NCBI RefSeq assembly: GCF_001541315.1
Contig: NZ_LMVK01000045.1
Location: forward strand, 310,001-374,000
From: Agrobacterium tumefaciens str. B6
Lineage (GTDB): Bacteria > Pseudomonadota > Alphaproteobacteria > Rhizobiales > Rhizobiaceae
DNA length: 64,000 bases
Reading direction: 5' to 3'
Position numbers and translations under genes: made by a program. The notes under the pieces are model-generated. The model ran no database searches. It was given only the letters and a program-made list of their open reading frames with translations, and had not been told where the DNA came from. This document shows, piece after piece, positions 33,221-42,463 of the stretch. Every line of letters starts with the position of its first letter. Position 1 is the stretch's first letter.

Positions 33221-35938
33221 TTATGTTGCGACCATGTCCTTGAATGTACCGTTTTCCTCGGCGAGAGTCTCGTAACTTCCGTCGGCGGTGATCAGACCCT
33301 GATGAACAACGATCACTCGCTTGAACATGCGAGAGAGCGTCGCATTCGACAGAACCCATATGATCGACGGGTTATTGTTGTTCTGTTTCAGGAGTGTGAT
33401 GACCCGTTCAACAATTTCCTCCTGCTGTCGGGGATCGAGGCCGGGGAGAGGGCGGTTGAAGACGTAATAATCGGATTTGCGGATCAGCGCCCGTGCCAGA
33501 TTGAGCTTCTGGCGCTGGAGCGGGCCAAGCCGTTTGCCGCCGGCGCCGAGGTTGAAGTCCAGACCCACCGCCAGCACGCGCTCATAGACACCCTGCTTGC
33601 GCATGACATCGGCCACGATGCGGGTGATGCGCCGCGAGGCGTCGGTGTAACGATGGCCGACCTTGCCGAAGAGGATGTTGTCCAGAAGGCTGGTAGCGCT
33701 CATGTATTTGGTCGGATCGTAGATTTCGATCACGTTTTTCAGGCTGTCGGGCAGGTTCTCATGGAACATGTGCCGGACTTCGACGATCCGGTTCATGATC
33801 TCCGGCGACAGCAGGCCGAAACGCTGGCGAGGCTCGATGTAGAAGAAGCTGAGCCGCAGCATTGCGCGCTTTTCGTTTTCATTGGCCTCGTCGAAACTCT
33901 TTCCCTGAAGCCGCTGCAGCATCTGCTGATAGACTGGAATGTCATCGGGGGTCATGAAGGTAAGCTGCTGGAAGAAGGGGTGATCTCCCGGCAGGTCGGC
34001 GAAGATTTCCACGATGTTTTCGGCAATCGTGTAACCCATTTCGAACAGGGTTTTGACGAGACCGGTTTCGCGCATCAGGGCGCGGAAATAGTCGCTTTCG
34101 ATGACGATTCTGATCGTCTGGGACGAATCCCGCATGGTGCCGAACAGAAGGTTTTCACCGACCGTCGCCTCGCTGTTGTAGCTCTCCAGTTCAAAGGGTG
34201 CGATGAGGCCGCTCAGATTTTCCTTCTCCAGTTCGGCCCGCAGGACATGCCGCAACTCCACGATGCGGGCGGCAAGATGCAGGTCGGTCAAAGGATCGAT
34301 CGACGAACGCAGCGCAAATTCCAGAATATCCTGTGAGAGCTCCACGCTGTCGAGGACGGCCAGAATGGCCTGGATAAGATTTTCCGGTTTGCCGTCGCCG
34401 GCCGGGCTTGAAGCGTAATCGATCCATTCGCTGTTGATATCGATCAGTGGATTTCCCGCCATTTTGGCTTCGCGGATTTCCCACTTGCGGTGTTCCAGCG
34501 CCGCGCCCTCATAGTCCCTGTCGGCAAGCGGGGCGTGTTTGAGGCCGTAAAGCAGATTGTCCTTCAGGCTGGCGTGGAAGAAGTAACTGTCCGAGGAGAC
34601 ATAGGAAATGCGCCGCCCGGTGAGCGATTCCGGCAGTTCCAATATGTCGACGTCGTTGATGCTGCTCTTGCCAGAGGTTGGCCAGAGCGTGCGGCCGATC
34701 GCATCCGCCAGCGCCTCGGCGCCCGAGCCGCCGACGATGGCGATCACCTCACCCGGCTCGACCTTCAGCGATGCCTGCTCCAGAAGCCGGCTGCCGCTAT
34801 CATCCTCGAGCGTCAGATTGGCGACGACGATCGGGGCGCTGATTGCAGCAACGGTGCCGGGAGACAGTTTCTGCACCTTCTCTTCGATCATGTTCGGGGC
34901 ATCGAACTGCTCGAAGACCTGCTCGTATTTCACCTGCACGTCCTGGCGTGCCTGATCCCAGTCGATCAGTTCTTTCAGCGGTCCCGGCAGTTCCTTATAG
35001 GCATTGATGACGGCGACCAGCTGCCCGACATCGAGACTGCCCTTCAGTGTGAGATAACCGCCGAGCGCATAAAAGAAGAAGGGTGTCAGCTGCGCGAGGA
35101 AGTTATTGATGAATTTGACCAGAAACTTCCACTGGTAGAGATCGTAGCGGATCTTGAAGATGTCGCCGAGGCGATGCGAGGCATCCGCGCGCTCGTAGTT
35201 GGAGGTGTCATAGGCGTGGATGGTGCCGATACCGTCGACCATTTCGCCGATGCGTCCGGCAAGCTGGCGGGCGCTCAGCTGCCGCTGGCGGCCGAGCTCG
35301 ATGAGGCGGCGGCGCATTTTGGGAATGATGCCCACCTGGATTGCCGCCATGAAAGCTGCGATCAGGCCCAGCCAGAAATTCTGAACGAGAATGAAGAAGA
35401 GCGCGGAGAGCGCCTGGCCGCCGAGAAGGGCCGGCTGCACGAAGGCGTCGCCGGTAAAGCCGCCGAGCGGCTCAACCTCGTCCTTCACCATGCTGGAGAT
35501 TTCAGCGCCCTTGACCCGTTTGAAATGGGAGGGTGGGAACCGCAGAATCTTGTCTATGAGCTCGAAGCGGATACGCCGCAGAAGTCGTTCGCCGAGGCGA
35601 CCCTTGAAGGTATTGATATAATATTTGAAAAGACCGTTGATGACGACAAGCGCAAGGAACGTCAGGCTGAGCGCCATCAGCATCGACATGCGGTTGAGCT
35701 CAAGCCCGGGGAATAATGTCACGGTGCCCCAATAGGGAATATCGACCGTGAGATGCATGAAAAGCTGCGTCGCATTCGCCCCTTCGAAACCATCCCCCTG
35801 AATTGGGCCGTTGACGATCTGCTTGGGCAGATCGAAGGCGAGGAAATAGGGGATCATCGAGAGGGCCACGATCAGCAGAATGAAAAGCTGCTGCCGCCTC
35901 GTGTGCGACCAGATATAACGCGTAAGGCTTTGTTCCAT
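33221..35938 (-). CDS. ABC exporter-like membrane protein with catalytically degenerate nucleotide-binding domain
   Basis: This 905-residue protein opens with an exporter-type membrane domain (about 15-330, six helices). Its nucleotide-binding domain has lost the catalytic residues. Walker A is VGGSGAEALA (402-411, no lysine) and the Q-loop is YVSSD (446-450). The signature is LGPLQRQKLNLARAL (804-818), Walker B is YVFNRPLPGLD (N828 and R829 for Asp-Glu), and the switch histidine is N865 in LSNATLS. A block of about 300 residues is inserted between Q-loop and signature. The post-Q-loop motif appears three times: DNLLYG (460), ENLLFG (595), DNILFG (753). The frame is fully open, so it is not decayed. 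Function is unknown; a regulated or non-hydrolysing membrane scaffold is possible. Confidence 0.82.
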   Translation of the reverse strand: MEQSLTRYIWSHTRRQQLFILLIVALSMIPYFLAFDLPKQIVNGPIQGDGFEGANATQLFMHLTVDIPYWGTVTLFPGLELNRMSMLMALSLTFLALVVINGLFKYYINTFKGRLGERLLRRIRFELIDKILRFPPSHFKRVKGAEISSMVKDEVEPLGGFTGDAFVQPALLGGQALSALFFILVQNFWLGLIAAFMAAIQVGIIPKMRRRLIELGRQRQLSARQLAGRIGEMVDGIGTIHAYDTSNYERADASHRLGDIFKIRYDLYQWKFLVKFINNFLAQLTPFFFYALGGYLTLKGSLDVGQLVAVINAYKELPGPLKELIDWDQARQDVQVKYEQVFEQFDAPNMIEEKVQKLSPGTVAAISAPIVVANLTLEDDSGSRLLEQASLKVEPGEVIAIVGGSGAEALADAIGRTLWPTSGKSSINDVDILELPESLTGRRISYVSSDSYFFHASLKDNLLYGLKHAPLADRDYEGAALEHRKWEIREAKMAGNPLIDINSEWIDYASSPAGDGKPENLIQAILAVLDSVELSQDILEFALRSSIDPLTDLHLAARIVELRHVLRAELEKENLSGLIAPFELESYNSEATVGENLLFGTMRDSSQTIRIVIESDYFRALMRETGLVKTLFEMGYTIAENIVEIFADLPGDHPFFQQLTFMTPDDIPVYQQMLQRLQGKSFDEANENEKRAMLRLSFFYIEPRQRFGLLSPEIMNRIVEVRHMFHENLPDSLKNVIEIYDPTKYMSATSLLDNILFGKVGHRYTDASRRITRIVADVMRKQGVYERVLAVGLDFNLGAGGKRLGPLQRQKLNLARALIRKSDYYVFNRPLPGLDPRQQEEIVERVITLLKQNNNNPSIIWVLSNATLSRMFKRVIVVHQGLITADGSYETLAEENGTFKDMVAT

Positions 35939-36266
35939 ATAAAACTTCTATGACCTGGCGGGCGAGGCCCGGCGTGTTGGTTTGCGCGGTGTCTAGACGA
36001 TCCGGTGGCCGGGTGGCGCAACCTCCTCCTGCAAATAGGTGTGGGACTCGCTATTTATCAGTATATTCAAGCGGTTTCGAGCAAAATAGCGGCCCTGCCG
36101 AGACTTCTCCGTCACCCCCGCTTTTGTTTTGCAACGTGTGGGCGACAAGGGATATAAATGCGACTATATTTTTAGACTTCTCTAATATTGTTGTTTTTAT
36201 TGTAGATCAGGCGTTAAGACGCTTCGATGCAATGATCCCGCGAGGGTTGAGCCAGACACTGGCGCA
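35939..36266. other. Intergenic control region, AT-rich in its right half
   Basis: This 328-bp gap lies between the divergent degenerate ABC gene and the alpha/beta hydrolase gene. The part from about 36120 to 36220 is unusually AT-rich for this genome (TATAAATGCGACTATATTTT and TTGTTTTTATTGTAGATC), consistent with promoters for one or both genes. I see no convincing coding frame, repeat or hairpin. Confidence 0.5.
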
Positions 36267-38087
36267 ATGATGGCAAGGTCGATGGCGATAGATATTTCAG
36301 AGCGTACAGGCAGCGATCCGTCCCTTGATGCATTGTCGCTTTCCGGCATTGCCTCGAATGGGGCTGTTGCGCATCCGGTCTCTTTTGACGGGCTCACCGG
36401 GATTTTCCATCCGGCGCACAAGCAAGTCAGACAAGGCCATGCCGTTCTTTTTGTCAGCCCATGGGGCATGGAGGAGCTCTGCAGCCGCAAGTTTCAACGG
36501 GTACTGGCCGAGCGGCTCGCCGCTTGCGGTGTCGCTAGCCTTCGATTTGACTATCTCGGCGCGGGCGACGCGCTTGACCCTGATGATGCGGGCCGCGCGG
36601 CGGACTGGGTTTCGGATGTGCGCGTAGCGCTCAACTGTCTGAAGCGTCTTTCCGGCTGCACTGAGGTGGTTGTCGTCGCTCAGGGCCTCGGTTGTCTGAT
36701 AGCGGCACAGGCGTTTGCCGATGTGGCCGAAGCGGGTTCCATGGCGTTTCTGGCGCCTGTCGTTTCCGGCCGCGCCTATCTGCGTGAGTTGGCGATGTGG
36801 TCGTCGATGATCGACGATGGTTTAGGCCTTCGGCCCGCGCAGAGGATGATGGAAGCGGGATCGATTGCCGGCATGACCATGCCTGCGGGTGTTGCGGATG
36901 CGATCAGGAAGACCAATCTTTCCAATCTCGCGGCTGCTCCGGCGCGCACCATTCTGGCTCTCTCCCGACCGGGCCGCGTGACCGATGCCGATTTCGCCAA
37001 ACATCTTGCCACGACCGGCGCTAAGGTGGAGGAGGCGGAGTTTTCAGGTTACGACGATCTCGTCTCCAGCCCGACGCTCTCGAAAATATCCGACGATGTG
37101 GTCAATCGGCTGGTCGACTGGGTTCTCTCTCAGACCCACGCCGAGAGTGCGGCGATGCTTCTGGAGGATTTCACCCTCAATGCCCCGCAGCGCGGTCACG
37201 GTTTCGTCGAGCAGCCGGTGCAGTTTGGAGATGGCGGACGGCTTTTCGGCGTTTTTTGCGGGCCAGATGATGGGGATGTGGTTTCTTCGGTTCTTCTACT
37301 TGGCGCTGCCTATGACCGGCATGCGGGCTGGGGCAGGCTTTCCGTTCAGATGGCCCGAGCATTGGCGCGTGAGGGTGTGGCATCGCTTCGCTTCGACGCG
37401 GCCAATATTGCCGACAGCCCTCCGGTCAAGAATGTGCCTGAGCAGGTTCTCTACGATGTCGCGCAGAATGACGACGTGGCTGCCGCACTCGATTTTCTCG
37501 GCAAGCGCGGCAAGGGGCCTTTCATTGCGGCGGGCCGGTGCAGCGGCGCTTATCTCGCCTTCAACGGCGCAATCGCCGATGAGCGGATCGGTGCGGTTGT
37601 CGCGGTCAATCCGGTGGTCTTCCATTGGCGCAAAGGCCGCTCGGTGGATGAGGCCTTGCATAAACGGCCGCGTTCCTTCGGGGAATACAGCCAGCGCTTT
37701 CGCCAGGGCGCGACATTCAAGCGTCTCATCAGCGGCGATGTCGATGTGGCAAGTGCCGGACTGAATATCGTCAAGGCGACGATCAAGAGGCTTTCGACAA
37801 AAACGGCGAGGCTGTTCCGCAGGGGGAGCGAGGAAGGGCGTGCCGTTTATGGCGCGTTCGACAAATTGAAGGCGAATGATACCGCCGTTCATCTGCTCTA
37901 CAGCGACAACGATGATGGTCTGGAGCACTTCCAATATTATTTTGATGCCAATGGCGAAGGGCTATCAGCCTATCAGAACGTGTCGCTGACCATCATTCCT
38001 GATGCCGATCACAATCTTTCAACGCCTGAAGCCAAACAAACCTATATCGACGCGGTGAAGCGACTGGCTTTCGAGCATTTGCAGTAA
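36267..38087 (+). CDS. Two-domain alpha/beta hydrolase (exosortase-associated-hydrolase-like)
   Basis: This 606-residue protein is two alpha/beta hydrolase domains in tandem. Domain 1 (about 35-290) has FVSPWGMEE, LRFDYLGAGDA and a nucleophile elbow reading AQGLG, where the serine is replaced by glycine, so it looks inactive. Its LAPVVSGRAYLREL segment is typical of exosortase-system-associated hydrolases. Domain 2 (about 300-606) has an elbow GRCSG with cysteine (about C425) as nucleophile, as in dienelactone hydrolase, and a late DADHNLS histidine (about H582). It converges on the aminoacyl-carrier-protein operon, leaving 20 bp between stops, and might act on its product; that is inference. 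The start among ATGs at 36267 and 36282 is uncertain. Confidence 0.75.
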   Translation: MMARSMAIDISERTGSDPSLDALSLSGIASNGAVAHPVSFDGLTGIFHPAHKQVRQGHAVLFVSPWGMEELCSRKFQRVLAERLAACGVASLRFDYLGAGDALDPDDAGRAADWVSDVRVALNCLKRLSGCTEVVVVAQGLGCLIAAQAFADVAEAGSMAFLAPVVSGRAYLRELAMWSSMIDDGLGLRPAQRMMEAGSIAGMTMPAGVADAIRKTNLSNLAAAPARTILALSRPGRVTDADFAKHLATTGAKVEEAEFSGYDDLVSSPTLSKISDDVVNRLVDWVLSQTHAESAAMLLEDFTLNAPQRGHGFVEQPVQFGDGGRLFGVFCGPDDGDVVSSVLLLGAAYDRHAGWGRLSVQMARALAREGVASLRFDAANIADSPPVKNVPEQVLYDVAQNDDVAAALDFLGKRGKGPFIAAGRCSGAYLAFNGAIADERIGAVVAVNPVVFHWRKGRSVDEALHKRPRSFGEYSQRFRQGATFKRLISGDVDVASAGLNIVKATIKRLSTKTARLFRRGSEEGRAVYGAFDKLKANDTAVHLLYSDNDDGLEHFQYYFDANGEGLSAYQNVSLTIIPDADHNLSTPEAKQTYIDAVKRLAFEHLQ

Positions 38088-38107
38088 AAACGCTTAGCGG
38101 TCGTGCT

Positions 38108-40564
38108 CTAGAAGGAAAATCGGCGGCTGGAACCGAGTGACACGACCTCTCCGGAAGGAGGGGCTTCTGTCGCCGGGGTCTCCGGTAGGAGGCCGATTTT
38201 TCTGGTCTCGCCAGGGCCGAGATGGAACCAGTTTTCTGACGCGCGGTAACCCTGCACCTCGACATGGACGGACTGCGCCAGCCGGTCCGCGCCGATTTCA
38301 AGAGACCAGTTGCCGCTCGTTTCGCTGAGCGCGACCTGAAGGTTCGCGGCATGCAGCGCCTTTTTACGGCCGAGAGGGAAATGGAACGCGTCGGCGATGA
38401 CATGTCCTGTCGCAACGTCGCGAAGCCTGGCGACCGTTACATCATGGGACGGAGGGCCGAAACGATAGGCATAGGTCGTATCGAAAAAGGCGCCGAACAA
38501 ATCTGTTGCGGCAATCGTCTGGCCCTGCCGCGGCAAAAGCGTGAGCGGTCGTTTGGCGTGAACGACAGGTTGCACACCTTCGCGCAGGCAGGTCAGTTCC
38601 AGCATGGCTTCAAAGCCGCCGCCGGTCTCGTTGATGAGATGGATATCCAGCCCGTTCGTGCCCTCATCTGAAAGGCCGACCTGAATGGGACGGAACGCCC
38701 TTTTCAGTGCATGCCAAACGGATTTCGGCCTGCCGGTCGCATCGATAATGCCCCAGCCCGCGCCGGGAACGAGATCCTGCAGGGTCCAGACCAGAGCGCC
38801 CTGACAGGAGGAACCGCTGCGCCGCCATTCGGCAAAAGTCGCCTCCATGACCTCGGCCGTCGCGGCCCGGGACATGTCGAGATAAAGGCCGCCATCTTCG
38901 CGACGCAGCACGTCCGGTTCGACGTCGTAGAGCAGTTTCAGATAGTGATCGCGAACATCCTCGAAATCCCAGGAGGCGCCACGATCACGCGGTGCGCGGG
39001 CTTTCCACCGTGGATCGTGCACGGCGACGCCGGGAAGATATCTGTCCAGCGTTTCCTGTTCGGGAATATTGGCGAAGGCGAGGCACTCGGCGGCAAAGCG
39101 CAGATTGGCGCGGCGCGCATCTTCCAGCGGGCGGCAATAGGCGCCCACGCCGTAATAATGGCCGACCCCGACGTTGGGAAAGAAGGGCAATGCGCCGCCG
39201 GAAGGGGAATTGGCGACATAGGCTGCATCTGGCCGCTTCTCGGCGAGGAGTTCCGGCAGGACTTCCTCGGTAAGCGTTCCCTTCCATATCTGCTCTGGCA
39301 GGCCGAGCATAGCGCCCTGCTGGTACATTTCACTGCCGCCGCAGAAAACGGCAAGCGATGGAGAAAGCGCGATCGCTTCCAGGAACTGCGAGATTTCCGT
39401 CACGATATGCTGGCGCAGGCTCTCGTCCTTTGCCGGGTAATCGAAATTGGCGAGCATGGCATCCTGCCAGACCATGATGCCAAGCTCGTCGCAAAGCGCG
39501 AAGAATTCCGGCGTCTCATAGGCCATGGTGCCGCCGATGCGGATCATGTTCATGCCCGCTTCAGCGGCTTTTCTAAGCCATGGTTCATAGTCCGGCCGCG
39601 TTCCCGGCAGGCGCACAATATCGGCCGTCGTCCATACCGCGCCGCGGCAGAATACCTGCTGACCATTCACCTTGAGGCCGAAACCGTTGCCGTCTTCGCC
39701 GTGATCGATCTCGACTTGCCGGAAGCCCGTGCGCCCAAGGTGATGTTGCGTGCCGTCCAGCTCGAGAACGATCTCATGCAGAGCCGGCCTGCCATGGGTA
39801 TGCGGCCACCATTGTTCGACATCGGATATGCGCAATTCGCCGGAAAGCTTGCCGCCCTCGTCCGGAGAAAGATCGGCGCTGTAACCGGCACAGCCAAGCC
39901 TTGCCGATTTTATCGGGCGGTTGCTTTGCAGCACGATGCTGACCGTTCCCGTTCCGTCTCCGTCCAGCGAAGACCGGAGCGTGCAGAGCACTCCGTCCTG
40001 CCTTATCAGGCTGATGGGTCGCCAGGGGCCGGCGGCGTGGATTTCCGGGCACCATCCGGGCATGTAACCCAGTGCAGTGGTGCGGATCAGCCGCAAGCCC
40101 TGCGTATTCATCATCTGGGGCCGCCAGCGGGCGCGGGGCCCGGTTTTTTCAAGTCTCGGCGCAAGCGCCCGGAAGCAGATCGAAAGTTCGTCTGCGCCCG
40201 TTAGTTCGACAGGCACTTCCAGCCTTTCGAACATGCTCTGGCTTGCGGCGATCAGCTCACCGTTGAAGAAGATTTCGGCAATGGTGGAGAGACCATCGAA
40301 GCGCAGTGTAGCCCGTTCGCGCGTATCGGAAATCATCGTCAGCCGATACCAGGCATCCCTGTCATTGAGGGGCGCTGGAGCAAGGCGGTCGAACTTTTCG
40401 GCCGATTCCAGAGCCTGCGCCACGGTTCCGGGCACGGAGACATGAAGGCCTTCAAGCGATGCGGGAATATCGGAGGGTGTTTCGCAGGCGTCGGCGGGCG
40501 TCAGCGTCAGCGTCCAGCCTTCGCTCAGCAATTCCTCGCTTTCGCCGGGAAGATAGGTCCTCAC
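38108..40564 (-). CDS. Glycoside hydrolase family 2 protein (beta-mannosidase-like)
   Basis: This 818-residue protein has the GH2 order: jelly-roll sugar-binding domain (about 35-180), immunoglobulin-like domain (about 190-285), then the TIM barrel. MNMIRIGGTMAYETPEFFALC and ELGIMVWQDAM (about 338-370) match beta-mannosidases. The acid/base glutamate falls in FCGGSEMYQQG (E412), altered from the usual WxGNNE. No signal peptide is visible, so it is probably cytoplasmic. Its ATG overlaps the DUF1839 stop (ATGA), making it the last gene of the aa:CP-ligase operon. Substrate is unknown; the changed active-site context means beta-mannosidase activity should not be assumed. Confidence 0.8.
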   Translation of the reverse strand: MRTYLPGESEELLSEGWTLTLTPADACETPSDIPASLEGLHVSVPGTVAQALESAEKFDRLAPAPLNDRDAWYRLTMISDTRERATLRFDGLSTIAEIFFNGELIAASQSMFERLEVPVELTGADELSICFRALAPRLEKTGPRARWRPQMMNTQGLRLIRTTALGYMPGWCPEIHAAGPWRPISLIRQDGVLCTLRSSLDGDGTGTVSIVLQSNRPIKSARLGCAGYSADLSPDEGGKLSGELRISDVEQWWPHTHGRPALHEIVLELDGTQHHLGRTGFRQVEIDHGEDGNGFGLKVNGQQVFCRGAVWTTADIVRLPGTRPDYEPWLRKAAEAGMNMIRIGGTMAYETPEFFALCDELGIMVWQDAMLANFDYPAKDESLRQHIVTEISQFLEAIALSPSLAVFCGGSEMYQQGAMLGLPEQIWKGTLTEEVLPELLAEKRPDAAYVANSPSGGALPFFPNVGVGHYYGVGAYCRPLEDARRANLRFAAECLAFANIPEQETLDRYLPGVAVHDPRWKARAPRDRGASWDFEDVRDHYLKLLYDVEPDVLRREDGGLYLDMSRAATAEVMEATFAEWRRSGSSCQGALVWTLQDLVPGAGWGIIDATGRPKSVWHALKRAFRPIQVGLSDEGTNGLDIHLINETGGGFEAMLELTCLREGVQPVVHAKRPLTLLPRQGQTIAATDLFGAFFDTTYAYRFGPPSHDVTVARLRDVATGHVIADAFHFPLGRKKALHAANLQVALSETSGNWSLEIGADRLAQSVHVEVQGYRASENWFHLGPGETRKIGLLPETPATEAPPSGEVVSLGSSRRFSF

Positions 40565-41544
40565 GCGGCCTCGCTGGCATCAGACAGTTTGGCCGCAAGC
40601 GCTTCCATCACGTCATCCCATGCATCCGCCGCCGGATCGAGTACTGACGCGAGCGCATCGAACTTGCGCCGGGTGACGGCGCGGGCAAGCTGGAACTGTA
40701 CCGTCTTGGCGACTTCGGATATGCGCAGCGCGTGATCCCTCGCTTCAGCGAATTCATTCCTGTCCAGCCACTCGAGATGGCTTGCCAAAAGCTCGAAATT
40801 GGCGCCGAGCTGACGCAGCGTGTTGAAGGCATATTTGTGGAAAAAACCGAATGGCCTGTCGGCAACCTTTTCCACCTGTGCCGGAAAGACGCTTGCGAAA
40901 GCCCTGACCGGGTTGGCGGAGGGTCGGCGCGAAAAATGAAACTTCAAGAGCCGTTCGGCGGTCTTGCGAATATGCGTCGGCGAAGGATTGCCGTCTGCGA
41001 ATTTCGCAAACTCCGTATAGGGCAGGAAGGGCGGATCGGTTTCCGCCAGATGATGCTGGAACAGGCCGTCAAAATCTTCGCCTGCAAGATGGAAGAAGCC
41101 GGCATTGTGGAAATAGTCGAGTTCACGTTTCGCGAGGTCGAGCCGGTTGATGGCGATGGTGGTCTTGCCGTGTTCTTTCTGGTAGCCCACCCCATGGGTA
41201 TCGGGCATATAGAAGCTGTCCATCTCGATCAGGCAGATGCGGCCGCGTTCCAGCTGCGCCTCAATGTGGTTTTCCACCCTGTCGAAGATCGCAAGTTCGG
41301 TGGCGCGAACGCCATAAAGTGCTTCGAGATCTTCCAGCGGCACCTTGAAGAAGGTGAACTGGTCGCCTTCGAAATCCTGTGTCAGGGTGAAACCGAACAT
41401 GGCTTCCGGGGATAAGCCTTTCGAGGCCAGCACCTCGATCCACAAATCGATGTAGCAATTCGTTTCCGGCCACATTCTCTCGGAGGAATGGAGCGGATGC
41501 TGCACATAATTTTGGGGGTCGAGACCGGGAAAAATCTGCCGCAT
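40561..41544 (-). CDS. DUF1839 family protein
   Basis: This 327-residue protein has a conserved N-terminal half (HPLHSSERMWPETNCYIDLW at 17-36; FTFFKVPLEDLEALYG; EMDSFYMPDTHGVGY) typical of DUF1839, a family with no established activity that I recall beside amino acid:[carrier protein] ligases. The buried Cys and the Tyr/Asp-rich MPDTHG segment could line an active site. It begins 6 bp after the ligase stop and overlaps the GH2 start, so it should act in the same pathway, perhaps by taking the aminoacyl group from the carrier protein. That role is inference. Confidence 0.8.
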   Translation of the reverse strand: MRQIFPGLDPQNYVQHPLHSSERMWPETNCYIDLWIEVLASKGLSPEAMFGFTLTQDFEGDQFTFFKVPLEDLEALYGVRATELAIFDRVENHIEAQLERGRICLIEMDSFYMPDTHGVGYQKEHGKTTIAINRLDLAKRELDYFHNAGFFHLAGEDFDGLFQHHLAETDPPFLPYTEFAKFADGNPSPTHIRKTAERLLKFHFSRRPSANPVRAFASVFPAQVEKVADRPFGFFHKYAFNTLRQLGANFELLASHLEWLDRNEFAEARDHALRISEVAKTVQFQLARAVTRRKFDALASVLDPAADAWDDVMEALAAKLSDASEAA

Positions 41545-41550
41545 GAATGA

Positions 41551-42459
41551 TCAGCCCCAGAGCGTTTCCACGACCTTCGCAGGCCATTTCTTCACGTCGA
41601 GGCCATGATGCGCAAACAGCGCCAGCGCAATGCGCTCAAGGCCGAAACCGACGCAGGCGGTATGGGCGACATCGCCATTGTCGAGGTTCAGACCCCATTT
41701 CTGGCCGAAGGCATCCTGGTGATAGTTGAAGCTCATGCAGGCCGTCGGGCTGGTCGTCGATGTGACCGGGATCAAGAGCTCGAATTTCAGGTTCTGGTCG
41801 CGCTGGTTGTTGGCCAGCATCTTGCCGGCGCGGCCGAAGAACGGATCGTTGGCCACATCGATGGTGACGTCGAGCCCGACCGCCTTCATCATCTCGACGC
41901 CGCGATCCATCCAGGTCTGGCGGAATTCGGTGACGTCGGACTCGGTACCCATGCAAACATATTCGCGCATGCGGAAAAGCTGCTGGCGGGCCGGATCCTT
42001 GGAGGGCTCATGGCGGAAGCAATAGGACTGGATGTCATAGAGACCGCCGCCGGCAGGTAGCGCGCCGCGCTTGGCAATCGTCGGATAAAGCGGGTAGCAG
42101 GCCGCCGGCGTCAGCACGATGTCTGTCGCTTTCTGGTCCTTGGTCCAGTCACCGCCCTCATCCATGGTTTTCAGCAGGCTGACATGGTCGAGTTCGCAGC
42201 CGCAGAAGGAATGGACGGTGCCGGCGAGCTGCGGGAAGCTCTTCATGTAACCGCTCTTTTCGAAGTAGGCGCGGTTGATGCCGGGCGGAAAACGGATCGC
42301 TTCGGCGCCGTCAGCGCCGCCCGTGCGGTCGATCAGCCGCTCGAATGCGGCAATCACGTCCTCGAACTGGCCGCTGCGTCCATAAAGACCGTCCACACCC
42401 GTTTCAATCAGCAGGCCTTCTTCGAACAGTCGATCGAGAAACGATGTTTGCATGTCCAT
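41551..42459 (-). CDS. Amino acid:[carrier protein] ligase (class II aaRS-like)
   Basis: This 302-residue protein is a truncated seryl-tRNA-synthetase-like catalytic core with no tRNA-binding arm. Motif 2 is [18 protein letters not shown] (R149, E151) and motif 3 is GFGLERIAL (271-279). The three zinc ligands of atypical SerRS fit C121, E166 and C269. Family members activate a small amino acid with ATP and load it onto the phosphopantetheine of a carrier protein rather than tRNA. From memory, the A. tumefaciens enzyme was reported to prefer alanine and two Bradyrhizobium ones glycine. The carrier protein is encoded two genes upstream in the same operon. Confidence 0.9.
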   Translation of the reverse strand: MDMQTSFLDRLFEEGLLIETGVDGLYGRSGQFEDVIAAFERLIDRTGGADGAEAIRFPPGINRAYFEKSGYMKSFPQLAGTVHSFCGCELDHVSLLKTMDEGGDWTKDQKATDIVLTPAACYPLYPTIAKRGALPAGGGLYDIQSYCFRHEPSKDPARQQLFRMREYVCMGTESDVTEFRQTWMDRGVEMMKAVGLDVTIDVANDPFFGRAGKMLANNQRDQNLKFELLIPVTSTTSPTACMSFNYHQDAFGQKWGLNLDNGDVAHTACVGFGLERIALALFAHHGLDVKKWPAKVVETLWG

Positions 42460-42463
42460 GGTC

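Noticed and set aside
33221..35938. Calling the degenerate ABC gene a pseudogene
   Set aside because: The reading frame is open for 905 codons, the membrane domain looks normal, and the changes are substitutions at motif positions rather than stops or frameshifts. That pattern fits a maintained protein.
38711..40204. A 497-codon plus-strand open frame antisense to the GH2 gene
   Set aside because: It lies wholly inside the GH2 gene, whose domain order is complete. No support for coding on this strand.
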